Assembly (NCBI RefSeq): GCF_030812335.1
Contig: NZ_JAUSSN010000002.1
Span: 310,001-374,000, forward strand
From: Pseudarthrobacter oxydans
Lineage (GTDB): Bacteria > Actinomycetota > Actinomycetes > Actinomycetales > Micrococcaceae
DNA length: 64,000 nucleotides
Direction of reading: 5' to 3'
This document shows, piece after piece, positions 1 through 8,504 of the stretch (its first letter is position 1; each line of letters starts with the position of its first letter). The position numbers and the translations under genes are program-made. The notes under the pieces are model-generated. The model did not search any database. It saw nothing but the letters and a program-made list of their open reading frames with translations, and was not told the origin of the DNA.

Positions 1-226
1 AAACGTTCTCGATGCCGACGGCGATCACGTTCGACAGCGGCGGCAGCGAATGCGCCACCGTGCTGGAGCGGTGGTCCCAGTCGCAGACCAGGGCCGTGCC
101 CGCCGTCGCCATCCCGCCGATCACAATCCCGGTCGCGTCCAGCGGATACCAGCCCAGCGCGTACGGCCCCGTCGAGGCAATAGCCACCCACGCCGCGGCC
201 CCCGACGCGGCGTGGTGTCCTCCCAT
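1..226 (-). CDS. YdjM-like metal-dependent membrane hydrolase, N-terminal part only
   Basis: Only the first 75 codons lie in the window; the gene runs off the left edge. The visible protein starts MGGHHAASGAAAWVAIAST and continues with ALGWYPLD and CDWDHRSSTVAHSLPP. This resembles the N-terminus of the YdjM/DUF457 family of membrane proteins annotated as metal-dependent hydrolases, in which early His and Asp residues (HH at 4-5, DWDH near 58-61) are conserved. The ATG lies 6 nt after the mfd stop on the same strand, so the two genes are probably co-transcribed. A GTG immediately before the ATG is an alternative start. The real substrate of this family is uncertain. Confidence 0.72.
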   Translation of the reverse strand, partial: MGGHHAASGAAAWVAIASTGPYALGWYPLDATGIVIGGMATAGTALVCDWDHRSSTVAHSLPPLSNVIAVGIENV

Positions 227-232
227 CACTGG

Positions 233-3200
233 TTATTTCACCGCCGGTGCTGCAGATACAGCGGCGTCGGAGAAGATGTTGCGGATGACACCGTTGGCCC
301 ACTCGAGGATCTCGGCGTCCTGCAGGTCCCGGCCGCCGATCCGGGCGGTCTTGGGCTTGGGGATGAGCACCGCGTCCAGGGCCGGCTTGGACTGCGCACC
401 GGGGTACATCCGGGTGAGCCGCATGAGCTTGGACTCCGGCAGCTGCGCCGGGGAGAACTTGATGAAGTTCCCCTGCAGGGCGACGTCGCTGAGCCCGGCT
501 TCGCGGGCACCCACCCGGAAGCGGGCGACGTCGATCAGGTTCTTCGCGGGCAGCGGCAGCTCCCCGTAGCGGTCCACGAGCTCCGCGAGCACCTCGTCGA
601 TCGCCTCGTAGGTGATGGCCGAGGCGAGCTTGCGGTACGCCTCGAGGCGCAGCCGTTCGCCCGGCACATAGTCGTGCGGCAGGTGCGCGTTGACCGGCAG
701 CTCGATCTTCATCTCCGCGGCCTTCTCCTCGGCCTCGCCGCGGTACTCCGCGACGGCCTCGCCGACCAGGCGGATGTAAAGGTCGAAGCCGACGCCCTGG
801 ATGTGGCCGGACTGTTCCCCGCCGAGCAGGTTGCCGGCGCCGCGGATCTCGAGGTCCTTCATGGCCAGCTGCATGCCGGCGCCGAGCTCGTTGTGCGTGG
901 CGACGGCCTTGAGCCGTTCCAGCGCCACCTCGCCCAGCGGCTTCTCCGAGGGGTACAGGAAGTACGCGTAGGCGCGTTCGCGGCCGCGGCCCACACGGCC
1001 GCGCAGCTGGTGCAGCTGGGACAGGCCGTACTTGTCCGCCCCGTCCACGATCAGCGTGTTGGCGTTGGAGATGTCCAGGCCGGTCTCAATGATGGTGGTG
1101 CAGACCAGCACGTCGAAGCGCTTCTCCCAGAAGTCCACGATGATCTGCTCGAGCCGGCTCTCGGACATCTGCCCGTGCGCCACCTCGACGCGGGCCTCCG
1201 GGACCAGTTCGCGGATCTTCGCCGCGGTGCGGTCGATCGTGGACACCCGGTTGTGCACGAAGAACACCTGGCCCTCGCGCATGAGTTCGCGGCGGATCGC
1301 CGCGGAGGTCTGCTTGTCCGTGTACGGGCCCACGTAGGTCAGCACCGGGTGGCGTTCCTCCGGCGGGGTGGCCAGGGTGGAGGTTTCGCGGATGCCGGTG
1401 AGGGACATTTCCAGGGTGCGGGGAATCGGGGTGGCGCTCATGGCCAGGACGTCCACGTTCGTGCGCATCTTCTTGAGCGCTTCCTTGTGCTCGACGCCGA
1501 AGCGCTGCTCCTCGTCCACGATCACGAGGCCGAGGTCCTTGAACGCGAAGTCCTTGGACAGCAACCGGTGGGTGCCGATCACGACGTCCACGGAACCGGC
1601 CTTGACTCCTTCGGCGGTCTCCTTGGCCTCCTTGCCGCCCTGGAAACGGGACAGCGGCTTGACCACGAGCGGGAAGCCGGAGAAGCGTTCGGTGAAGGTC
1701 TCGTAATGCTGCTGGGCGAGCAGCGTGGTGGGCACCAGCACGGCGACCTGCTTGCCGTCCTGGACGGCTTTGAACGCCGCCCGTACCGCGATCTCGGTCT
1801 TGCCGTAGCCGACGTCGCCGGAAATCAGCCGGTCCATCGGGATCTCCCGCTCCATGTCCGCCTTGACCTCGTTGATGGTGGTCAGCTGGTCCGGGGTTTC
1901 CACATACGGGAAGGCTTCCTCGAGCTCGCGCTGCCACGGGGTGTCGGGGCCGAAGGCGTAGCCGCGGGAGGCCATCCGGGCCGAGTAGAGCCGGATCAGC
2001 TCCCCGGCGATTTCCTTGACGGCCTTGCGGGCCCGGGACTTGGTGCTGGCCCAGTCCGCGCCGCCCATCTTGCTCAGCGCCGGGGTGTCCCCGCCGACAT
2101 AGCGGGTGACCTGGTCCAGCTGGTCGGTGGGGACAAAGAGCCGGTCGCCCGGGGCGCCGCGCTTGGACGGCGCGTACTCCAGCACAAGGTATTCGCGCAC
2201 CCCGTCCCCGCCCCCCGCCACCCGGCGCTGGATCAGTTCCACGAACCGGCCGATGCCGTGCTGTTCGTGCACCACGGAGTCGCCGGCGACGAGCTGCAGC
2301 GGGTCCACGGCGTTGCGCCGCTTCGACGGCATCCGGCGCATGTCCTTCGTGGAACCGGCGGAGGTCCGTCCCAGCAGGTCAGCTTCGGTCAGCAGGGCGA
2401 GCTTGAGCGGCTCCAGGACAAAACCGCGTCCGACGGCGGCCGTGGTGACCTCGATCAGCCCGGCCTGCGGGTCGTCGTCGAGGGAGTCGACCCGGGCGCA
2501 GGGGATGTCGTTGTCGTGGAAGAGTTCGGCGAGCCGCTGGGCCGGGCCGGGGCCCTCCGTGACGACGACGATGCGCCACTGTTCGCGCACGTGCGAGCCG
2601 ATGAAGGCCATCATTTCGGCGACGTCGCCCTGGTAGCCGCGGGGTTCGCGGGCGTGCAGGTTCAGGACGTCGACGTCGGGCAGCAGTTCCTCGTCGGTGG
2701 CCAGGGAGGTGATCGACCACCAGGACACCTCGTGTTCGAGGGCTGCGGTGCGGGTTTCGGTGAGGGAACGGAAGCTGGCCGAGTGCAGGGCTTCGGAGGC
2801 CTGGGAGTTCAGGTCCAGAGGTGCGGTGCCGCCGTCGGACGCCGTCGACCAGGCCGCCTCGAGGAATTCCTCGTTGGTGGCGGCGAGGTCGTGGGCGCGG
2901 GTCCGGACCTTCTCGGGTTCGATCACCACCGCCATCGAACCGGCCGGGAACTGGTCCAGGAACGGCACCATGGCGTCCACCAGCACGGGAGCGAGGGATT
3001 CCATGCCTTCCACGGCGATGCCGCCGGCGATCTTCTCCAGCATGTCCGCGGCGGCCGGCAGCTGGGCTTTCAGCGTCGCGGCGCGGGACATGACGGATGG
3101 CGTGATCAGGATTTCGCGGCACGGCGGGGCGTGCAGTTCGGTGGGGTGGTGCACCCCGGGCGCGGAGAGCGAGCGCTGGTCGGCGACGGCGAACCAGCGC

Positions 3201-3949
3201 ATCTGGTCCACTTCGTCGCCGAAGAACTCCACCCGGATGGGGTGGTCCTCGGTGGGCGGGAAGACATCCAGCATGCCGCCGCGGACGGCGAACTCGCCGC
3301 GCCGGGTCACCATGTCCACCCGGGCGTAGGCGGCGTCGGCGAGGCTCCGGACGACATCGCTGAACGGGGCGTCCTGGCCCACCGTCAGGGTGACCGGGAC
3401 CAGTTCGCCCAGTCCCGCCACGATCGGCTGCACGACGGCGCGGACCGGGGCCACGACAACGCGCAGCGCGCCGCTCGCGGAGGTTTCGGGGTGCGCGAGC
3501 CGGCGCAGCACCGACAGGCGCCGGCCCACCGTGTCCGAGCGCGGGGAGAGCCGTTCGTGCGGGAGCGTTTCCCAGCTGGGGAACTCGGCGACGGCGTCGG
3601 CCGGCAGGAAGGCGCGCAGCGCCTCGGTGAGGTCCTCGGCTTCACGGCCGGTCGCGGTGATGGCCAGGACGACCGGAGCGAGGCTGCGGCCTCCCGACGG
3701 CGCGTCGGCGGCTGCCGTGTTGTCCGCGGTGCGTTCTGCCGTGTTTTCCGCTGTGTTGTCCGCTAGCGCAGCCAGCCCGTCGGCCATTTCCGCGAGCAGC
3801 GCCGAGCGCAGCCCGGCCGGGGCGCTGATCTGGTAGTCCTCGCTGCGGGCCGCGAAACCGCGGGCGGCTTCGGCCCGGACGCGGGCGTAGTTCCGGTCTT
3901 CGGCGAGGACACGGCGCAGACCGGTGAGAGAGGGGCCGTTGAGGCTCAT
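233..3949 (-). CDS. mfd: Transcription-repair coupling factor Mfd
   Basis: A 1238-residue ATP-dependent translocase that removes stalled RNA polymerase from DNA lesions and recruits UvrA. The N-terminal third carries the UvrB-like module. The middle has the RNA-polymerase-interacting part followed by superfamily 2 motor motifs: Walker A GDVGYGKTE near residues 708-716, the DEEQ box (VDEEQRFG) near 811, and GRVGRGRERAYAYF further on. The C-terminal TRCF domain is complete. Length matches the family (about 1150-1250). I chose the ATG at 3949 because AGGAG lies 8 nt upstream; the frame stays open 46 codons further but that part is not Mfd-like. It is divergent from the SDR gene and is followed by the ydjM-like gene. 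Confidence 0.97.
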   Translation of the reverse strand: MSLNGPSLTGLRRVLAEDRNYARVRAEAARGFAARSEDYQISAPAGLRSALLAEMADGLAALADNTAENTAERTADNTAAADAPSGGRSLAPVVLAITATGREAEDLTEALRAFLPADAVAEFPSWETLPHERLSPRSDTVGRRLSVLRRLAHPETSASGALRVVVAPVRAVVQPIVAGLGELVPVTLTVGQDAPFSDVVRSLADAAYARVDMVTRRGEFAVRGGMLDVFPPTEDHPIRVEFFGDEVDQMRWFAVADQRSLSAPGVHHPTELHAPPCREILITPSVMSRAATLKAQLPAAADMLEKIAGGIAVEGMESLAPVLVDAMVPFLDQFPAGSMAVVIEPEKVRTRAHDLAATNEEFLEAAWSTASDGGTAPLDLNSQASEALHSASFRSLTETRTAALEHEVSWWSITSLATDEELLPDVDVLNLHAREPRGYQGDVAEMMAFIGSHVREQWRIVVVTEGPGPAQRLAELFHDNDIPCARVDSLDDDPQAGLIEVTTAAVGRGFVLEPLKLALLTEADLLGRTSAGSTKDMRRMPSKRRNAVDPLQLVAGDSVVHEQHGIGRFVELIQRRVAGGGDGVREYLVLEYAPSKRGAPGDRLFVPTDQLDQVTRYVGGDTPALSKMGGADWASTKSRARKAVKEIAGELIRLYSARMASRGYAFGPDTPWQRELEEAFPYVETPDQLTTINEVKADMEREIPMDRLISGDVGYGKTEIAVRAAFKAVQDGKQVAVLVPTTLLAQQHYETFTERFSGFPLVVKPLSRFQGGKEAKETAEGVKAGSVDVVIGTHRLLSKDFAFKDLGLVIVDEEQRFGVEHKEALKKMRTNVDVLAMSATPIPRTLEMSLTGIRETSTLATPPEERHPVLTYVGPYTDKQTSAAIRRELMREGQVFFVHNRVSTIDRTAAKIRELVPEARVEVAHGQMSESRLEQIIVDFWEKRFDVLVCTTIIETGLDISNANTLIVDGADKYGLSQLHQLRGRVGRGRERAYAYFLYPSEKPLGEVALERLKAVATHNELGAGMQLAMKDLEIRGAGNLLGGEQSGHIQGVGFDLYIRLVGEAVAEYRGEAEEKAAEMKIELPVNAHLPHDYVPGERLRLEAYRKLASAITYEAIDEVLAELVDRYGELPLPAKNLIDVARFRVGAREAGLSDVALQGNFIKFSPAQLPESKLMRLTRMYPGAQSKPALDAVLIPKPKTARIGGRDLQDAEILEWANGVIRNIFSDAAVSAAPAVK

Positions 3950-3987
3950 GGCTGAAGCTCCTGAAGGGATCACGGGGATGCAGGCAA

Positions 3988-4008
3988 CACGAATAGCCGG
4001 AATTCGTG
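3988..4008. promoter_or_regulatory. Inverted repeat upstream of mfd
   Basis: CACGAAT-N7-ATTCGTG is a perfect 7-bp inverted repeat in the divergent region between mfd and the SDR gene, 39 bp upstream of the mfd ATG. It could be an operator or a leader hairpin of the mfd mRNA. No family-specific motif is recognised. Confidence 0.35.
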
Positions 4009-4188
4009 AGAATCCCGGGTACCCCAAGCCTACCGCGCAGCCCGGAGGCGGGTCCGCACCGCGACCATTCCGGCCAGCTGGCCCCACGGACCTGCCGGCT
4101 CAGGCGGCCGCCGGACTAGGCTGGCAGGATACAGGGCCGTCCGAACGGCCTGGCGCTCCGAATGCTTCCTAGACGACAAGGAGTCACC

Positions 4189-5724
4189 ATGACCGGCACC
4201 CCCGAATCCGCACAAACCCCGCCCGCACCCAGCGGCCATCCACGAACGGTGCTCGTTACCGGCGCGACCGGCTACATCGGCGGCCGGCTGGTCCCCCGGC
4301 TGCTCGAAGCCGGGCACACCGTGAAGGTCCTGGTCCGGACGCCCGCCAAGATCGCCGGCGTGCCGTGGCTGGCCGACGTCGAGGTCGTCCAGAGCAGCCT
4401 CGACGACGGCGATGCCTTGCGCGCGGCCCTGGACGGCGTCGATGTGCTCTACTACCTGGTCCATTCCATGGCGGCCGGATCGGGCTTCGAAGCCAAGGAG
4501 AAGGCGATGGCCGAGACCGCGGCGCGGGCCGCGGCCGACGCCGGCGTGGACAGGATCGTCTACCTGGGCGGCCTGCACCCCGCCGACGCCGAGCTCTCCA
4601 CCCACATGCGGTCCCGCGAAGCCGTGGGCAAGGTCTTCCTCGACAGTCCCGTCGATGCCATCGTTTTCCAGGCAGGCGTCGTGATCGGCTCCGGTTCGGC
4701 GTCATTCGAGATGATCCGCCACCTGTCCGAGACGCTGCCCCTGATGCCCGCCCCCAGCTGGGTGCGCAACAAGATCGAGGCGATCGCCGTGCGCGATGTG
4801 CTGCACTACCTCGTCGGGGCCGCGGAGCTTGACGGCCCGATCAACCGCACCTTCGACATCGGCTGCCGCCAGGTCCTCAGCTACGGGGGCATGATGCAGG
4901 AGTACGCCGCGGAGGCCGGGCTCCCGCACCGTGTGGTCCTGGCGCTGCCCATTCCCGCGCCCAAGCTCGCGGGCGTGTGGGTCGCGCTGACCACGCCGAT
5001 CCCGCTCTCGATGTCCCTGCCGCTCGTGGAGTCCCTCCAGCACGACGCCGTCTCCCGGGAACACGACATCGACGAGTACATCCCCCCGCCGGAAGGCGGA
5101 CTCACCCCCTACCGCCGGGCCGTGGCCCTCGCCCTGGGCAAGGAGCGCGACGGCCAGGTGCAGACCACGTGGGCCAGCGCCGGCGCCGACGCCGACCCGC
5201 TCCCTTCCGACCCCGAGTGGGCCGGGCACCTCGTCTACCTGGATGAGCGCAGCTACTCCAGCGACGTCGATCCCAAGCACGTCTGGACCATCATCGAAGG
5301 GATCGGGGGGCAGAACGGCTGGTACTCCATGCCCCTGGCCTGGCGCATCCGCGGTCTGCTGGACAAGCTCACCGGCGGGGCGGGGCTGCTGCGCGGCCGG
5401 CGGCACCCGCACCAGCTGGCCGAAGGCGAAGTGGTGGACTGGTGGCGGGCGGAACGAATCGACCGCGGCCGGCTGCTGCGGCTGCGCGCCGAAATGCGGG
5501 CGCCGGGCCGGGCCTGGCTGGAGCTGTCGGTGGAGCCGGAGGGAACGGGCAGCCGTTACCGACAGCGGGCAATCTTCTTCCCGAAGGGTCTCAGCGGGCG
5601 CCTGTACTGGCTGGCGGTGCTGCCGTTCCACAGCCTGATCTTCCCTGCCATGTCGCGGAACATCACAGCCGCGGCGAAGGCCCTCCAGGACGAGGAATCG
5701 AAGCCGGCCGGGCACACCGCGTAG
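4189..5724 (+). CDS. SDR-family NAD(P)-binding protein with C-terminal DUF2867 domain
   Basis: A 511-residue two-domain protein. The N-terminal half is an atypical/extended short-chain dehydrogenase fold, with the nucleotide-binding motif TGATGYIGG at residues 24-32 and a YYLVHSM segment typical of the NmrA/atypical SDR group. From about residue 360 it carries a DUF2867-like domain (WRAERIDRGRLLRLRAEMRAPGRAW region). The substrate is unknown; such fusions are common in actinobacteria. The ATG at 4189 is preceded by AAGGAG at good spacing; an upstream in-frame ATG at 4162 has no ribosome site. It is divergent from mfd and followed by the DUF2505 gene 48 bp later on the same strand. Confidence 0.88.
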   Translation: MTGTPESAQTPPAPSGHPRTVLVTGATGYIGGRLVPRLLEAGHTVKVLVRTPAKIAGVPWLADVEVVQSSLDDGDALRAALDGVDVLYYLVHSMAAGSGFEAKEKAMAETAARAAADAGVDRIVYLGGLHPADAELSTHMRSREAVGKVFLDSPVDAIVFQAGVVIGSGSASFEMIRHLSETLPLMPAPSWVRNKIEAIAVRDVLHYLVGAAELDGPINRTFDIGCRQVLSYGGMMQEYAAEAGLPHRVVLALPIPAPKLAGVWVALTTPIPLSMSLPLVESLQHDAVSREHDIDEYIPPPEGGLTPYRRAVALALGKERDGQVQTTWASAGADADPLPSDPEWAGHLVYLDERSYSSDVDPKHVWTIIEGIGGQNGWYSMPLAWRIRGLLDKLTGGAGLLRGRRHPHQLAEGEVVDWWRAERIDRGRLLRLRAEMRAPGRAWLELSVEPEGTGSRYRQRAIFFPKGLSGRLYWLAVLPFHSLIFPAMSRNITAAAKALQDEESKPAGHTA

Positions 5725-5772
5725 GATGTTTGGAGCCCGAAACGACCAGTTCCACCCCCACGGAGGACCCCC

Positions 5773-6270
5773 ATGGCATTGAGTGCATCCACCAACCTTC
5801 CGCATCACGTAGACCGCGTCACCGCCGTTTTCGTCAATGAGGACTTCCTGCGCCACACGAGCGAACTCGTCGGCGGCACCCTCGAATCCTTTTCCGTCGA
5901 CGGCGACACGGCCGGCGCCTTCAGCACCACGACCGTGCGGACCATCCCGACCAACCGGATGCCGGACATCGCCAGGAAGTTCGTCGGCGAAAGCCTGAAG
6001 GTGACGCAGCTCGAGAGCTGGGACGCCCCCGCTGCCGACGGCTCCCGGCTGAGCAACATCACCCTGAAAGTCTCCGGCGCGCCGCTGGACGTCAATGCTG
6101 TCCAGCGCCTCGTCTCCGACGGCGGCAGCACCCGGATCGAGCTCGAAGGCACCGTGACGTCCTCGGTCCCGTTCCTCGGCGGCAAGATCGCCGAAGCGGC
6201 CGAGCCGATGGTGGGCAAGGCCCTGAACATCCAGTCCACCCAGGCCCAGGCCTGGCTCGAAAGCCACTAG
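5773..6270 (+). CDS. DUF2505 domain-containing protein
   Basis: A 165-residue protein with no signal peptide or membrane segment. It matches the pattern of DUF2505 proteins, which are predicted to have a START/SRPBCC-like fold: an N-terminal VDRVTAVFVNEDFLR segment, alternating strands, and a C-terminal helix (AEAAEPMVGKALNIQ) expected to close a ligand cavity. Ligand and role are unknown. CGGAGGA lies just upstream of the ATG. It sits 3 bp before the small membrane-protein gene, so the two probably form one transcript, perhaps with the SDR gene before them. Confidence 0.9.
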   Translation: MALSASTNLPHHVDRVTAVFVNEDFLRHTSELVGGTLESFSVDGDTAGAFSTTTVRTIPTNRMPDIARKFVGESLKVTQLESWDAPAADGSRLSNITLKVSGAPLDVNAVQRLVSDGGSTRIELEGTVTSSVPFLGGKIAEAAEPMVGKALNIQSTQAQAWLESH

Positions 6271-6273
6271 CTC

Positions 6274-6495
6274 ATGGAGCTGCCGGCAGTCCTGCCCGTC
6301 GTCCTGATCGTGGCCGGCCTCTGGTCCCTTGTGGTCTGGCCGCAGTTCCTGCGCCGGGTCATGAAGGATCCCAGGTCCCGCGACACGAACGGCAAAGCCA
6401 CCCGTTTCCTCACCGTCCACGCCGTCCTGGTCAGCATCTCCATGCTGCTGGGGGCGGCGACGGCGGCCATCGGGATTGCCGGCCTGCTCAGCTGA
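6274..6495 (+). CDS. SCO4848-family small membrane protein
   Basis: A 73-residue protein with two hydrophobic helices (about residues 5-25 and 46-70), joined by a polar loop with RVMKDPRSRDTNGKATRF. Size, two-helix layout and the VVWPQFLRRVMKDPRS segment match the SCO4848 family of actinobacterial membrane proteins of unknown function. The ATG is 3 nt after the DUF2505 stop, so translation is probably coupled. It converges on sufU. Confidence 0.88.
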   Translation: MELPAVLPVVLIVAGLWSLVVWPQFLRRVMKDPRSRDTNGKATRFLTVHAVLVSISMLLGAATAAIGIAGLLS

Positions 6496-6570
6496 GGGCG
6501 TGGCCTACCGGCCCGGCCCGGCCCGGGCCGCAGGCACCGGCCAGGTTTCTACCGTTGATACCCGACAGGT

Positions 6571-7041
6571 TTATGGTGCCGCGGTGCTGGACGTCAGGGC
6601 CTGGGCCAGGGCGTCTTCGGCCGCAACCCAGGAGATCATGGCGCACTTCACCCGGGCGGCGTATTTCGAAACACCTTCAAAGGCGGAAGCATCGCCGAGG
6701 ATTTCGGGATCCGCGGCGAGTTTGCCGCGGGACCGCAGGACGTCCCGGAAGTTGCCGATCACCGCCGTGAAGCTGCCCACGTCCATTCCTTCGGCGAGCT
6801 CGGCGAGCACCGAGGCCGAGGCCATGGAGATCGAACAGCCCTCGCCGTCCCAGCGCAGCTGGGTGACCTTCCCGTCGGAGACCGCCACGCGGACGGTGAT
6901 CTCATCCCCGCAGACAGGATTGAGCTGGTGGGACTGCCCGGACGATGCCCCCGCGGGAACCGGCGTCTCCGCCAGCCCGCTGCCGGTACGCAGTTTCGCG
7001 TGTTCCAGGATGATCTGCTGGTACAGCTGTTCAAGGCTCAT
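6571..7041 (-). CDS. sufU: Fe-S cluster assembly sulfurtransferase SufU
   Basis: A 156-residue NifU-like protein of the SufU type. SufU accepts persulfide sulfur from SufS in Gram-positive bacteria and binds zinc. The zinc/sulfur ligands are present: Cys44 and Asp46 (NPVCGDE), Cys69 (GEGCSIS) and Cys133 (VKCAMISW), with the 18-20 residue insertion between the second and third Cys regions that separates SufU from IscU. It starts 13 bp after the sufS stop in the same direction. The rest of the SUF scaffold (sufBCD) is not in this window. Confidence 0.94.
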   Translation of the reverse strand: MSLEQLYQQIILEHAKLRTGSGLAETPVPAGASSGQSHQLNPVCGDEITVRVAVSDGKVTQLRWDGEGCSISMASASVLAELAEGMDVGSFTAVIGNFRDVLRSRGKLAADPEILGDASAFEGVSKYAARVKCAMISWVAAEDALAQALTSSTAAP

Positions 7042-7053
7042 GCGGAAAAGTCC

Positions 7054-8367
7054 TTAGGCTCCAAAGTAGGCTCGGACCCCGGCGACAGCCGCGAGGAAAG
7101 CGTCCACGTCAGACGTTGTGTTGTATAGGTAGGTGCTGGCCCTCGTGCTGGCTGTCAGGCCCAGGCGCCGGTGCAGCGGCTGCGCGCAGTGGTGGCCCAC
7201 GCGGACGGCAATTCCCTTGCTGTCCAGGAACTGTCCGACGTCGTGCGCGTGCACACCGGCGACGTCGAAGGAAGCGAGGCCGATCCGCTCCTCTCCGGGG
7301 GCCGGCCCGAGGACGCGGATGCCGGGAATGGATGAGAGGCCTTCGACGAGGCGCTGCCCGAGCAGGGATTCCCAGGCATGGACGCGGTCCATGCCCGTCT
7401 CGGTGAGGTAGTTCGCCGCAGCGGCGAGTGCGATGGCCTGGGAAACCTTCTGGGTCCCGGCTTCGAAGCGCTGCGGGGCGGGCAGGAAGGCGGCGCGCTC
7501 CATCGTCACCGTGGTGATCATGGATCCCCCGGTGAGGAACGGCGGCAACGCGTTCAGCAGTTCGGACCGGCCGTAGAGCACGCCGATGCCGGTGGGCCCC
7601 AGCATCTTGTGGCCCGAGAGGACCGCGAAGTCGACGCCCAGGTCCTTGACGTCCAGGGGCAGGTGCGGCGCGGACTGGCAGGCGTCCAGCACGGTCAGGG
7701 CACCGACCCGGCGGGCCATCGCCACCAGGGTCTTGACCGGGTTGATGGTGCCCAGGACATTCGAGGCGTGGCTGAAGGCAAGGACCCTGGTGGCCGGGCC
7801 GACAATGCCGGCGGCGGCGTCGAGGTCCAGCGCCCCGGCATCGTCGACGGGGATGAACCGAAGGGTCGCACCGGTACGCTCCGCGAGCTGCTGCCACGGG
7901 ATGAGGTTCGCGTGGTGCTCCATCTCGGTGACGACAATCTCGTCGCCGGCCCCCAGGGCGAAGCGGGCCGCCGGCCCGGCGGCCCCGGGCAGGGACGAGT
8001 TCAGGAAGGCGTAGCTGAGCAGGTTCAGTCCCTCGGTGGCGTTGGAGGTCCAGATGATCTCGTCGGCGCCGGCGCCCACAAAGGCGGCCAAGGTCTCGCG
8101 GGCGTCCTCGAAGGACTCCGTGGCTTCCACCGCCAGCAGGTGCGCGCCGCGGTGGACGGCGGCGTTCCGCTGCTCATAGAACTCCTGCTCGGCCTCGATG
8201 ACGCTGATCGGGTTCTGCGAGGTCGCCCCGGAATCGAGATAGATCAGGGGGTAGCCCCCCATGGGCCTGGAAAGAATGGGGAAGTCATTGCGGATCCGCA
8301 ATACCTCGTCGTCGGTCAGGGCAGGCGAGAGCAGGGCCCGGGACTCTGACGTCGGCACAAAAGCCAC
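7054..8367 (-). CDS. sufS: Cysteine desulfurase SufS
   Basis: A 437-residue group II PLP-dependent cysteine desulfurase that takes sulfur from cysteine and hands it to SufU. The PLP lysine is Lys254 (SGHKMLGPTG), His/Asp contacts occur in LDACQSAPH (about 227-235), and the catalytic loop Cys is Cys394 (RVGHHCAQPL). The ends and length fit SufS. The start is a GTG at 8367 with GAGGAGG 6 nt upstream. It is followed by sufU with a 12-bp gap, and lies downstream of the LAL-A regulator in the same direction, with triplicated 13-bp repeats between. Confidence 0.95.
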   Translation of the reverse strand: MAFVPTSESRALLSPALTDDEVLRIRNDFPILSRPMGGYPLIYLDSGATSQNPISVIEAEQEFYEQRNAAVHRGAHLLAVEATESFEDARETLAAFVGAGADEIIWTSNATEGLNLLSYAFLNSSLPGAAGPAARFALGAGDEIVVTEMEHHANLIPWQQLAERTGATLRFIPVDDAGALDLDAAAGIVGPATRVLAFSHASNVLGTINPVKTLVAMARRVGALTVLDACQSAPHLPLDVKDLGVDFAVLSGHKMLGPTGIGVLYGRSELLNALPPFLTGGSMITTVTMERAAFLPAPQRFEAGTQKVSQAIALAAAANYLTETGMDRVHAWESLLGQRLVEGLSSIPGIRVLGPAPGEERIGLASFDVAGVHAHDVGQFLDSKGIAVRVGHHCAQPLHRRLGLTASTRASTYLYNTTSDVDAFLAAVAGVRAYFGA

Positions 8368-8457
8368 GCTGGCCTCCTCGGATCGGGTGAAATGGACTAC
8401 TTTCCATCATCCCACGGAACGGCGCACCCGATTCTGCCGGCGGTTCTGGCGCGCCCC

Positions 8458-8496
8458 GTGTTGTCCCTCCGTGTTGTCCCTCCGTGTTGTCCCTCC
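8458..8496. repeat. Three tandem copies of a 13-bp repeat
   Basis: GTGTTGTCCCTCC is repeated three times without interruption (8458-8470, 8471-8483, 8484-8496) in the 137-bp gap between the LAL-A stop and sufS. No coding use is visible. It may be a small variable-number repeat. Confidence 0.85.
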
Positions 8497-8504
8497 GGGA
8501 AGCC

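Noticed and set aside
50..3766. A 1238-codon open frame on the plus strand opposite mfd
   Set aside because: It mirrors the GC-rich third positions of mfd, has low-complexity Arg/Gly/His composition and no ribosome site. Mfd on the minus strand is unmistakable.
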